This document shows positions 1 through 5,884 of a DNA stretch of 7,693 nucleotides, piece after piece. The notes beneath the pieces were generated by a model that saw only the letters and a program-made list of their open reading frames with translations, searched no databases and had not been told where the DNA came from. Position 1 is the first letter of the stretch. Every line of letters starts with the position of its first letter. The translations under genes were made by a program, and so were the position numbers. The stretch spans positions 1 through 7,693 of the forward strand of contig JAOTUD010000106.1 in NCBI GenBank assembly GCA_029864065.1. The letters are read 5' to 3'. This DNA is from Gammaproteobacteria bacterium (GTDB lineage Bacteria; Pseudomonadota; Gammaproteobacteria; GCA-001735895).

Positions 1-226
1 GGAAAACGACGTGATCGAATCCAGCCTCGAGGTTTTCGATCTCGGACTGCGCCAGCATTATTACCTCGGGCGTATCGGCCTCGCGGTCACGCCAACGCAT
101 CAGGCTTTTATCGTTGCGCAAAACAAAAACGCGGCAATTTTGCCGCGTCCATTGTCGCTCCAGCCAGTCCCGATCCTTGCGTGATTCGCTGGCGCGATCC
201 AGATTCAGTTCACGATAATAAATCAC
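1..226 (-). CDS. nudC: Probable NADH pyrophosphatase (NudC-type Nudix hydrolase), N-terminal part only
   Basis: The frame is open from a GTG at 226 to the window edge, giving about 75 residues that begin MIYYRELNLDRASESRKD. A short ELNLDRASESRKDRDWL segment, followed by a strand-like VFVLRNDKSLMRW stretch, fits the N-terminal 'NUDIX-like' domain that precedes the zinc ribbon and Nudix box in NudC-type NAD(H) pyrophosphatases. Known role of the family: hydrolysis of NADH/NAD to NMNH/NMN and AMP, and removal of NAD caps from RNA, in the cytoplasm. Neither the zinc-binding cysteines nor the Nudix box lie inside the window, so the assignment rests on the N-terminal pattern alone. The GTG start was chosen because the nearest upstream ATG (241) is in another frame and soon meets a stop; the ribosome binding site is weak (CGGG directly before the GTG). 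The gene begins 54 bases after the TPR gene in the same direction and may be co-transcribed with it. Confidence 0.6.
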   Translation of the reverse strand, partial: MIYYRELNLDRASESRKDRDWLERQWTRQNCRVFVLRNDKSLMRWRDREADTPEVIMLAQSEIENLEAGFDHVVF

Positions 227-280
227 CCCGACAGCTTATCATGAATTGTGCGTTGACCCCTGGATTACAGATTTACCCGC

Positions 281-742
281 TCAGGGCGAGTGCAGTTTAC
301 GGTAGTCCTCGATCGCTTTTTCCAGCTTGTCGAATTCGTCGCAGCCGAAGAAACATTTTTTGTCGAGCACGGCGAGTCGCTCCTCGGCTTTATCCAGCTG
401 CCCGAGGCGCAGGTAGAGCTCGCCGAGATACTCGTTCGCGCCGCGATGCCCGGGGTCGGCCTGCAGAGCCTTGCGGTAATAATTGAGCGCGATTTCGAAG
501 CGCTCCAACTGGCGATGGCTGAACGCAACGAGGTTCAGCAAGTCCGGGTTATCCGGGTCGTCGCTCAGGGCATCGTCGAGTTTGCCGATTGCCTGCTGGT
601 ATTTTTCGGCATCGATCAACTCCTGGATCGGAGCGAGCTTCGAGCTGCGTCCGCCCCCGCTGCCGCCGCCGTCGGCCAGCACCACTGACGAGCCATAGCA
701 GCCAAGCGCGAGCGCCAGCGTGTAAATTTTCCAATTGCGCAT
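281..742 (-). CDS. Small exported TPR-repeat protein
   Basis: This 153-residue protein has a signal peptide: MRNWK, a hydrophobic core at residues 6-22, and a likely cleavage after VLA (23). A flexible Gly/Ser linker follows (residues 24-34). The rest is helical tetratricopeptide repeat: about 36-64, 68-97 (LLNLVAFSHRQLERFEIALN, then YYRKALQADP) and 102-135 (ANEYLGELYLRLGQLDKAEE). The end carries a CFFGC cysteine pair (C130, C134) before a last helix EFDKLEKAIEDYR. A periplasmic protein-protein scaffold role is inferred; no enzymatic domain is present. Cys15 lies in ALGC, a poor lipobox, so a lipoprotein is less likely than a soluble periplasmic protein. The start is well supported by a GAGGTGA ribosome binding site five bases upstream. 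It lies 58 bases after the CoA-transferase gene and 54 before the nudC-like gene, all in one direction. Confidence 0.85.
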   Translation of the reverse strand: MRNWKIYTLALALGCYGSSVVLADGGGSGGGRSSKLAPIQELIDAEKYQQAIGKLDDALSDDPDNPDLLNLVAFSHRQLERFEIALNYYRKALQADPGHRGANEYLGELYLRLGQLDKAEERLAVLDKKCFFGCDEFDKLEKAIEDYRKLHSP

Positions 743-747
743 CTATT

Positions 748-754
748 TCACCTC
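748..754 (-). promoter_or_regulatory. Strong ribosome binding site of the TPR gene
   Basis: Read on the minus strand, GAGGTGA lies five bases before the ATG at 742. It is nearly a full match to the anti-Shine-Dalgarno sequence and the best such site in the window. It fixes the start of the TPR protein and suggests efficient translation independent of the upstream gene. Confidence 0.8.
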
Positions 755-766
755 GATCATTTGAAT

Positions 767-783
767 CCAATACCCGGAATTGG
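767..783. repeat. Short inverted repeat upstream of the TPR gene
   Basis: CCAATACCCGGAATTGG is an imperfect palindrome (CCAAT/ATTGG outer arms, CC/GG inner arms) in the 58-base gap between the CoA-transferase stop and the TPR start, 13 bases upstream of the TPR ribosome binding site. It could be an operator or a small hairpin. No matching promoter elements were recognised, so a function is only a possibility. Confidence 0.3.
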
Positions 784-800
784 TTCCTTCGCACCCTGCA

Positions 801-1997
801 TCACGCGATTACCGCGGCCTTTCTCAGTAGCTCCTGCTGCTGGTCGGTCAAGCCGAGCAGTTCCCCGAGCACCTCCCGGTTGCCCTGGCCAAGGTCGCCA
901 CCCGGCCACCGGGTTGCCCCCGGGGTGCGCGACAATTTCGGCAACAGCGCCGGGATTTTGAGCGGTTCGCCATCGATCTCGACGGTTTCGAATAAACCCC
1001 GCGCGTTGAAATGCGGATCGTTAACCATGTCTTCGACGTTGTAAATCGGCCCTGCTGGCACCCTTGCCTGGTCTAGCTGGTCGAGCAGGCTGGCCGAATC
1101 GTCTCCCGCGCACCAGTTCGCCAGCGCTGCGTCTATCTCGGCTTCGTGTTCGACCCGACCCGGATTTGACGCAAGCCTCGGATCCTGCGCCATCTCGGGA
1201 TGACCGGCCGCAACCATCAGGCGCTGAAAAATCGAATCGCCATTGCCGCCAATGACGATGTACTTGCCATCGCGGCAGCGATAGGTATTGGTCGGCACGA
1301 TCCCGGTAACGGTGCTGCCCGAGGGTTCGCGCACTACCCCGTTAGCGTCGTACTCCGGCACCACCGCTTCCATCAGGTTGAACATCGACTCCACCAGCGC
1401 CACGTCTATAACCTGCCCCTTGCCGCTATCCTTCTTTTCCAGCAGCGCCATGGCGATGCCGAGCGCGGCGTGTATTCCCGATATGGTATCGCCTATGCTG
1501 AGGTTCGGCCGCACCGGTGCCTGTCCGGGATGGCCATTGACATAGCGGAAACCGCTCATACCCTCGCAAACGGATGCGAATCCGGGTTTACTGGCATAGG
1601 GGCCGTCCTGTCCATAGCCTGATATACGGGCATAGACGAGACCCGGATTACTGTCGCGGAAATCCTCCGGCCCGAGGCCCCACTTCTCGACCACGCCGGG
1701 CCGGAAATTTTCGATCACGACGTCAGCCTGCTCGATCAATCGCCGCGCCAGGTCGATGCCCTGTTCTTTTCTGAGATCGATGGTTACCGATTTCTTGTTG
1801 CGCGCCAGCGATCTCCACCACAGCGACGTGTCGCCGCGCATTTCACGCCAGCGCCGAATCGGGTCTCCGCCATCGGGCGGTTCGATTTTAATGACCTCGG
1901 CGCCAAAATAGCCGAGCAGGCAACCAGCGAAGGGGCCGGCCAGCAGCTGTCCCAGCTCGATTACCCGGTAACCCACGAGCGGTCCTGAGGGATTCAT
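801..1997 (-). CDS. Family III CoA-transferase (CaiB/BaiF)
   Basis: The 398-residue protein is full length for a single-domain family III CoA-transferase, which moves CoA between carboxylic acids in the cytoplasm by way of an aspartyl-CoA anhydride. Family landmarks occur in order: GPFAGCLLGYFGAEVIKIEP (21-40), SVTIDLR (70-76), ADVVIENFRPGV (91-102), GYGQDGPYA (128-135), then RPNLSIGDTISGIHAALG (163-180), whose Asp170 sits where the catalytic aspartate of formyl-CoA transferase lies (Asp169). A Gly-rich IGGNG loop at 249-253 matches the family's active-site glycine loop. The C-terminal lid helices follow. The RPNLSIGDT context resembles the succinyl-CoA/hydroxymethylglutarate and related branched dicarboxylate group, but the substrate cannot be read from sequence. 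The ATG at 1997 has GGAG five bases upstream on the minus strand. It is the first gene of a same-direction group with the TPR and nudC-like genes, and is divergent from the PIN-PhoH gene. Confidence 0.93.
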   Translation of the reverse strand: MNPSGPLVGYRVIELGQLLAGPFAGCLLGYFGAEVIKIEPPDGGDPIRRWREMRGDTSLWWRSLARNKKSVTIDLRKEQGIDLARRLIEQADVVIENFRPGVVEKWGLGPEDFRDSNPGLVYARISGYGQDGPYASKPGFASVCEGMSGFRYVNGHPGQAPVRPNLSIGDTISGIHAALGIAMALLEKKDSGKGQVIDVALVESMFNLMEAVVPEYDANGVVREPSGSTVTGIVPTNTYRCRDGKYIVIGGNGDSIFQRLMVAAGHPEMAQDPRLASNPGRVEHEAEIDAALANWCAGDDSASLLDQLDQARVPAGPIYNVEDMVNDPHFNARGLFETVEIDGEPLKIPALLPKLSRTPGATRWPGGDLGQGNREVLGELLGLTDQQQELLRKAAVIA

Positions 1998-2066
1998 GGA
2001 AACTCCAATTTGTTGCGGCCGGGAAATATTACGCAGGATTCCCCGGTCTGGCCAGCCGAAACCCGG

Positions 2067-2085
2067 GCCCGGTTGGCAGCCGGGC
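2067..2085. repeat. GC-rich hairpin, 6-base stem
   Basis: GCCCGG and CCGGGC enclose a seven-base loop (TTGGCAG). It lies ten bases before a second hairpin in the leader region of the PIN-PhoH gene. No T-run follows, so it is not a standard terminator. Confidence 0.5.
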
Positions 2086-2094
2086 TTCGCAAAT

Positions 2095-2111
2095 CGGGGC
2101 AGAATGCCCCG
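2095..2111. terminator. Perfect 7-base hairpin with GAA loop, terminator- or attenuator-like
   Basis: CGGGGCA-GAA-TGCCCCG forms a perfect seven-pair stem with a three-base loop. On the plus strand it is followed by the interrupted T-rich stretch TTGTCATATTTT; on the minus strand by GATTTGCG. This gives some terminator character on the plus strand. Because the flanking genes diverge, no upstream gene needs ending here, so attenuation of the PIN-PhoH transcript or stopping of antisense transcription are the likelier jobs. Both are inferences. Confidence 0.4.
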
Positions 2112-2146
2112 TTGTCATATTTTCATCATAAATCGAGTGCATGATG

Positions 2147-2156
2147 GAATCGATTC
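2147..2156. promoter_or_regulatory. Candidate operator palindrome GAATCGATTC
   Basis: A perfect 10-base palindrome in the AT-rich leader 34 bases before the PIN-PhoH start. Its place fits a regulator site, but no regulator gene or second copy is seen in the window, and a palindrome of this length can occur by chance. Confidence 0.25.
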
Positions 2157-2190
2157 AATTAACATAAATCGTCACCTTTGAGTTTGATTT

Positions 2191-3609
2191 ATGTCGCCCG
2201 TAGTACTCGCCGAGTCCGGCACCGAAACGAAAATATTCGTGCTCGATACTAACGTCCTGATGCACGATCCCTCGGCCCTCTTCAAGTTCCAGGAACACCA
2301 CGTTTATCTGCCGATGACCGTGCTCGAAGAGCTCGACAACGCCAAGCTGGGCGTCTCCGAGGTTGCCCGCAACGTGCGCCAGACAAATCGATTCATCGAC
2401 GAGCTGCTGACCGCGCAAAAGGAAATCGAGATCGAGAAAGGCTTGCAGCTGAGCCAGTTCAAGGCGACCGAGGAGCCCTATAAATGCAGCGGACGCCTGT
2501 TTTTCCAGACCGTGGCGCATGGACCCAACCTGCCCAAGTCGCTGCCCGGCAACAAGAACGACAACTCGATTCTGAATACGATCATATCGCTCAAGGAAGA
2601 GATAGCGGATCATGAAATCATCCTGATATCCAAGGATATCAACCTGCGTATCAAGGCTACCATCCTCGGCATCAAGGCCGAAGACTATGCCAACGACCGG
2701 GTAGTCGACGATCTCGACCTGTTGTTCAGCGGCTCGCGCCAGCTCGCCAGCGACTTCTGGGACGTCCACGGCAAGCAGATCGAAAGCTGGCAGGAGGAAG
2801 GCAAGGCCTTTTACGAGGTCGAAAGCGTCGCAGGCGAGGCCTGGTACCCAAACCAGTTCATCTATATCGATAATGATTTCGAGGCCATCGTGCGACGCAA
2901 AAGCGGGTCCGGAGTTTTAATCGAGGTCTGCCAGAATTTCTATGGACAGCGCCATTCGGTCTGGGGTATTACCGCGCGCAACCGTGAACAGAATTTTGCG
3001 CTCAACCTGTTAATGGACCCCGAAATCGATTTCGTCACGCTATCGGGCAGCGCCGGCACCGGCAAGACGCTACTGGCGCTGGCGGCGGGGCTTACGCAAA
3101 CGCTGGACCAGGGACTTTACAAGGAAATCATCATGACCCGCGTCACCATACCGATTGGCGAGGATATCGGTTTCCTGCCGGGTAGCGAGGAAGAAAAGAT
3201 GACGCCGTGGATGGGTGCCCTGATGGACAACATGGAAGTACTCACCGGTAGCGACCAGAAGAATTCCTGGGAACAGGCGGCAACCAACGACCTGCTGCGC
3301 AACCGCATCAAGATCCGCTCGCTCAATTTCATGCGCGGGCGAACCTTCCAGAACAAGTACATCATTATCGACGAGGCGCAGAATCTGACCTCTAAACAAA
3401 TGAAAACCCTGGTCACCCGCAGCGGCACCGGCACCAAGATCGTTTGCCTGGGCAACCTGAAGCAAATCGACACGCCGTACCTGACCGAAACCACCTCGGG
3501 TATGACCTATGTCGTCGATCGTTTCAAGCACTGGGACCACAGCGGGCATATCACGCTGATGAACGTCGAACGCTCGCGGCTCGCGGATTACGCATCCGAA
3601 GCCCTCTAG
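2191..3609 (+). CDS. phoH2: PIN-PhoH fusion protein (PhoH family ATPase)
   Basis: The 472-residue protein joins an N-terminal PIN ribonuclease domain to a C-terminal PhoH ATPase domain, the arrangement called PhoH2. PIN residues: VLDTNVLM with Asp19, Glu46/Glu47 in VLEELD, Asp124 in KNDNSIL and Asp149 in ISKDINLR, giving the usual acidic metal-binding set. A linker of about 70 residues (190-260) leads to the ATPase with Walker A GSAGTGKT (286-293), RVTIPIGEDIGFLPG (317-331), Walker B IIIDEAQN (391-398), a sensor-like GNLKQID (421-427) and a closing RSR (461-463). Every key residue is present, so the enzyme should be active. Known for the family: ATP-dependent RNA unwinding and RNase activity, shown for mycobacterial PhoH2; the physiological target in proteobacteria is unclear. 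The ATG at 2191 places the PIN motif at its usual distance from the N terminus but has only a weak ribosome binding site. It is divergent from the CoA-transferase gene; the next gene converges on it. Confidence 0.95.
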   Translation: MSPVVLAESGTETKIFVLDTNVLMHDPSALFKFQEHHVYLPMTVLEELDNAKLGVSEVARNVRQTNRFIDELLTAQKEIEIEKGLQLSQFKATEEPYKCSGRLFFQTVAHGPNLPKSLPGNKNDNSILNTIISLKEEIADHEIILISKDINLRIKATILGIKAEDYANDRVVDDLDLLFSGSRQLASDFWDVHGKQIESWQEEGKAFYEVESVAGEAWYPNQFIYIDNDFEAIVRRKSGSGVLIEVCQNFYGQRHSVWGITARNREQNFALNLLMDPEIDFVTLSGSAGTGKTLLALAAGLTQTLDQGLYKEIIMTRVTIPIGEDIGFLPGSEEEKMTPWMGALMDNMEVLTGSDQKNSWEQAATNDLLRNRIKIRSLNFMRGRTFQNKYIIIDEAQNLTSKQMKTLVTRSGTGTKIVCLGNLKQIDTPYLTETTSGMTYVVDRFKHWDHSGHITLMNVERSRLADYASEAL

Positions 3610-3629
3610 CATCCCCATCGAATTTTCGC

Positions 3630-3775
3630 GCGGAGACGCGGGGAACGCAGGGGATAAAAGGTGGTTTCAGAACCGAGTCGCGTCCGGGACCAGAGCGCAA
3701 ATCGATGACGAACCAGAGGCAATAAATTCCAACCAGAAAAATCCTATTCTTCCCCCGCGACCCCCGCGTCTCCGC
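3630..3775. repeat. 146-base element bounded by 25-base imperfect inverted repeats
   Basis: The arm at 3630-3654 (starting GCGGAGACGCGGGGAAC) and the arm at 3751-3775 (ending CCCCGCGTCTCCGC) are reverse complements at 22 of 25 positions, with 14 bases in a row identical at the outer ends. They enclose 96 bases of mixed composition. Runs of the form GCGGAGACGCGG-AACGCAG are familiar as dispersed non-coding repeats in many bacterial genomes. The element fills most of the convergent gap between the PIN-PhoH gene and the small-protein gene, where it could be a non-autonomous mobile or REP-like element and could also act as a transcription barrier in both directions. No ORF in it looks real, and no target duplication was recognised. 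Confidence 0.6.
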
Positions 3776-3848
3776 CGTCCCCGCGAGAAACAATCGACAT
3801 CCACAGCCATGGAACTCTTCCCGAGAAGTCGGTTATGACGCTGGCTGG

Positions 3849-4415
3849 TCAGTCGGCGAGGGTGAGCCCAGAGGTATCGGGTGGTGCTGGATCGGGATCC
3901 TTTTTGACGCTGCCCAGATCGGCGCCAACGGGCGCAATATCGAAACCGGTGATATCGATATCGGGTTCCTCGGGTTCCTGGTAGTCGTCTTTCAGCGCGC
4001 TGCCGACCGGCGCAATCGAAACCGCCAGGTCTTCGATCTGGTCCCCGGTAATCCCGAGCGGATCGGTTTGCGGCGGCGGCGGAACCTCGCCTTCGTAGCT
4101 TGATTCGAATTGCTGCGGTGCCGGCGCGGTGGTGGCAGCCGCGGGATTCGCGGCCTCTGCCGGCGCTGGCGCCGCGGCACCGCCCGTCGGTTGCACCTCG
4201 CACTCGGCCCCGGCGCGGTTTAACGCGGTCTTGTATTTGGCCGCGGTGGCCTGATCTATATTCTTCTTGATGACGATGCGCTTACCGGAAAAAAGTTGCG
4301 CGAGCTTGTCAGCATCGGCGTTGAACATTTTCCCGACCCTGGCCCTGACTTCGTCCGGGTTGGCGCCTTCGCTGATGACGCCGGAAAATGCGACTTCGAA
4401 TAATTGATCACTCAT
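3849..4415 (-). CDS. Unrecognised small protein with compact N-terminal domain and repeat-bearing Pro/Ala-rich tail
   Basis: This 188-residue protein has no signal peptide or membrane segment and should be cytoplasmic. Residues 1-76 form a compact alpha/beta-like domain (DQLFEVAFSGVISEGANPDE, then a VGKMFNADADKLAQLF helix, the basic strand SGKRIVIKK, a helix ATAAKYKTALNRAG and a strand AECEVQP). I have seen this pattern in uncharacterised bacterial proteins, sometimes at the N terminus of larger ones, but know no function. Residues 77-120 are a Pro/Ala/Gln-rich linker. The acidic tail repeats a short motif: SIAPVGSAL (133-141), DIAPVGADL (159-167), and a shortened SGLTLAD at the end. The ATG at 4415 has AAGGGA eight bases upstream. 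It is divergent from ppnN across a short shared promoter region. The pattern suggests a small ligand- or protein-binding domain with tail motifs for docking; this is inference. Confidence 0.85.
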   Translation of the reverse strand: MSDQLFEVAFSGVISEGANPDEVRARVGKMFNADADKLAQLFSGKRIVIKKNIDQATAAKYKTALNRAGAECEVQPTGGAAAPAPAEAANPAAATTAPAPQQFESSYEGEVPPPPQTDPLGITGDQIEDLAVSIAPVGSALKDDYQEPEEPDIDITGFDIAPVGADLGSVKKDPDPAPPDTSGLTLAD

Positions 4416-4422
4416 GTCATGA

Positions 4423-4429
4423 TTCCCTT
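4423..4429 (-). promoter_or_regulatory. Ribosome binding site of the small-protein gene
   Basis: On the minus strand AAGGGAA precedes the ATG at 4415 with a seven-base gap, supporting that start over any downstream choice. Confidence 0.6.
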
Positions 4430-4439
4430 ACCTGCTGCA

Positions 4440-4450
4440 CTATACTATAG
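4440..4450. promoter_or_regulatory. Symmetric bidirectional -10 box between ppnN and the small-protein gene
   Basis: CTATACTATAG reads CTATAGTATAG on the other strand, differing only at the central base. It therefore gives TATACT as a -10 element rightward (4441-4446) and TATAGT leftward (4449-4444). Transcripts starting about seven bases beyond would have leaders near 20 bases before both start codons (4474 plus, 4415 minus). The -35 matches are poor on both strands. Symmetric -10 elements that drive divergent transcription are known in bacteria; its use here is inferred from position and sequence. Confidence 0.55.
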
Positions 4451-4473
4451 AACAAAATTTGCCGTCCTGTGCC

Positions 4474-5850
4474 ATGACCAAGAACATTGAAATTACCCGC
4501 CTTACGCCACGTGGCAGCATGGACGTGCTGTCTCGGCTCGAAGTAAGCCAGCTCAAGCAGGGCAGCGCAGACGGCAGCCTTTACGAAACCTTCAGGCGCT
4601 GTTCGCTGGCGGTGCTCAATGTCGACAGCAAAACCGACGACGCGCGCGAGGTCCTCCAGCAGTACAACGATTTCTCTATCCGCGTGGTCCAGCAGGAGCG
4701 CGGCGTCAAACTCGAAATCGAGAACGCGCCGGAGAGCGCATTCGTCGACGGCAAGGTCATCACGGGGATTCAGGAACAACTGTTCGCGGTGCTGCGCGAC
4801 GTCTCCTATGTCAAAAACAAGATCGACTCCAACCTGATCTTCGATACCGACACCAGCGAGGGCATAACCAACATCGTGTTCCACATCCTGCGTAATGCAA
4901 ATATTCTAATCCCCGAGACTGAACCCAACCTGGTGGTATGCTGGGGGGGACACACCATCTCGCGAGCGGAGTACGATTACTGCAAGGAAATCGGCTATCA
5001 GCTCGGTCTGCGCAAGTTGAACATCTGCACGGGTTGCGGGCCGGGCGCGATGAAGGCGCCGATGAAAGGCGCGGCAATTGGGCACAGCAAGCAGCGCATC
5101 CGCCAGGGCCGTTACGTCGGCTTGAGCGAACCGGGCATCATCGCCGCCGAATCCCCGAATCCGATCGTCAACGAGCTGGTGATCATGCCCGATATCGAGA
5201 AACGCCTCGAGGCCTTTGTTCGCGCGGGTCATGGCATCATCGTGTTCCCCGGGGGCGTCGGTACCGCCGAGGAAATCCTGTTTTTGCTCGGGGTACTGCT
5301 CAACCCGAAAAATCACCATGTGCCCTTCCCGCTGATACTGACCGGTCCCGAGAGCTCGCGCGAGTATTTCAGGCAAATCGACGATTTCATCAAGCTGACG
5401 CTTGGCGAGGGAGCGAAGGAATTTTACAGCATCATCATCGACGACCCGGTCAAGGTAGCGCGCGAAATCACGGCCGGGCTCGAATCGGTGCGCAATTTTA
5501 GGCGCGCGCAGCATGATGCCTATTATTTCAACTGGGTTCTGAGCATCGATCACCCGTTTCAGACACCCTTCCACCCCAGCCACGAAAACGTCGCCGCGCT
5601 CAATATCACCCGCGACCAGCCCGTGCACCTGCTGGCGGCCGATTTACGCAGGGCGTTTTCGGCGATCGTCAGCGGCAATGTAAAAGATGACGGCATTCGC
5701 GCGATCGAGGAATTTGGACCTTTTCAAATCAGCGGCGAGCCGGAAATCATGGATCCGCTGGACGCGTTGCTGCATTCCTTCGTCGAACAAAAGCGCATGA
5801 AGGTGCCGGGCAAGGCCTACACGCCTTGTTATTACCTGCATAACCGGTAA
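4474..5850 (+). CDS. ppnN: Nucleotide 5'-monophosphate nucleosidase PpnN
   Basis: The 458-residue protein matches E. coli PpnN (YgdH, 454 residues) from end to end. PpnN splits purine and pyrimidine nucleoside monophosphates into the base and ribose 5-phosphate in the cytoplasm, and in E. coli it is stimulated by (p)ppGpp, linking nucleotide salvage to the stringent response. Landmarks: GSMDVLSRLEVSQLK at the N terminus, VVCWGGHTISRAEY (154-167), NICTGCGPGAMKAPMKGAA (183-201), MPDIEKRLEAFVRAGHGI (238-255), and the LOG-family catalytic motif PGGVGTAEE (259-267). The C-terminal domain is complete (AADLRRAFSAIVSGNVK, then MKVPGKAYTPCYYL). The ATG at 4474 gives an N terminus five residues longer than in E. 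coli; a TTG at 4459 in the same frame would add five more and is less likely. No Shine-Dalgarno sequence is visible before 4474, so the leader is short and unusual. The MOSC gene follows 34 bases downstream. Confidence 0.96.
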   Translation: MTKNIEITRLTPRGSMDVLSRLEVSQLKQGSADGSLYETFRRCSLAVLNVDSKTDDAREVLQQYNDFSIRVVQQERGVKLEIENAPESAFVDGKVITGIQEQLFAVLRDVSYVKNKIDSNLIFDTDTSEGITNIVFHILRNANILIPETEPNLVVCWGGHTISRAEYDYCKEIGYQLGLRKLNICTGCGPGAMKAPMKGAAIGHSKQRIRQGRYVGLSEPGIIAAESPNPIVNELVIMPDIEKRLEAFVRAGHGIIVFPGGVGTAEEILFLLGVLLNPKNHHVPFPLILTGPESSREYFRQIDDFIKLTLGEGAKEFYSIIIDDPVKVAREITAGLESVRNFRRAQHDAYYFNWVLSIDHPFQTPFHPSHENVAALNITRDQPVHLLAADLRRAFSAIVSGNVKDDGIRAIEEFGPFQISGEPEIMDPLDALLHSFVEQKRMKVPGKAYTPCYYLHNR

Positions 5851-5884
5851 CATTTCGGATCGTATCCAGGCCGGGAAACCAACC

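Larger units (their letters stand above)
1998..2190. promoter_or_regulatory. Divergent intergenic region between the CoA-transferase and PIN-PhoH genes
   Basis: This 193-base region must hold the promoters for both flanking genes. The half next to the CoA-transferase is GC-rich and holds two hairpins (2067-2085 and 2095-2111). The half next to the PIN-PhoH gene is AT-rich, with a GAATCGATTC palindrome and two copies of ATAAATCG (2128-2135 and 2164-2171). I could not pick a convincing -35/-10 pair on either strand; TTGTCA at 2112-2117 is -35-like but lacks a -10 at the right distance. The ribosome binding site of the PIN-PhoH gene is weak (TTTGAG ending nine bases or fewer before its ATG). Confidence 0.5.

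Noticed and set aside
131..146. Near-perfect hairpin GCGGCAA-TT-TTGCCGC
   Set aside because: It lies inside the nudC-like coding frame (codons for Gln-Asn-Cys-Arg) with no sign of regulatory use; probably chance.
2155..2769. Open frame of 204 codons antisense to the PIN domain coding region
   Set aside because: The plus-strand protein is clearly real; the antisense frame shows no family match and no start signal.
3070..3618. Open frame of 182 codons antisense to the PhoH ATPase region
   Set aside because: Shadow of the conserved Walker A/B coding sequence.
4459..4473. TTG start adding five residues to PpnN
   Set aside because: The ATG at 4474 already gives a slightly longer N terminus than E. 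coli PpnN, and TTG has no ribosome binding site either.
4906..5628. Long open frame of 240 codons on the minus strand inside ppnN
   Set aside because: It is antisense to a highly conserved protein, has no ribosome binding site or recognisable domain, and arises from the GC-rich codon pattern.
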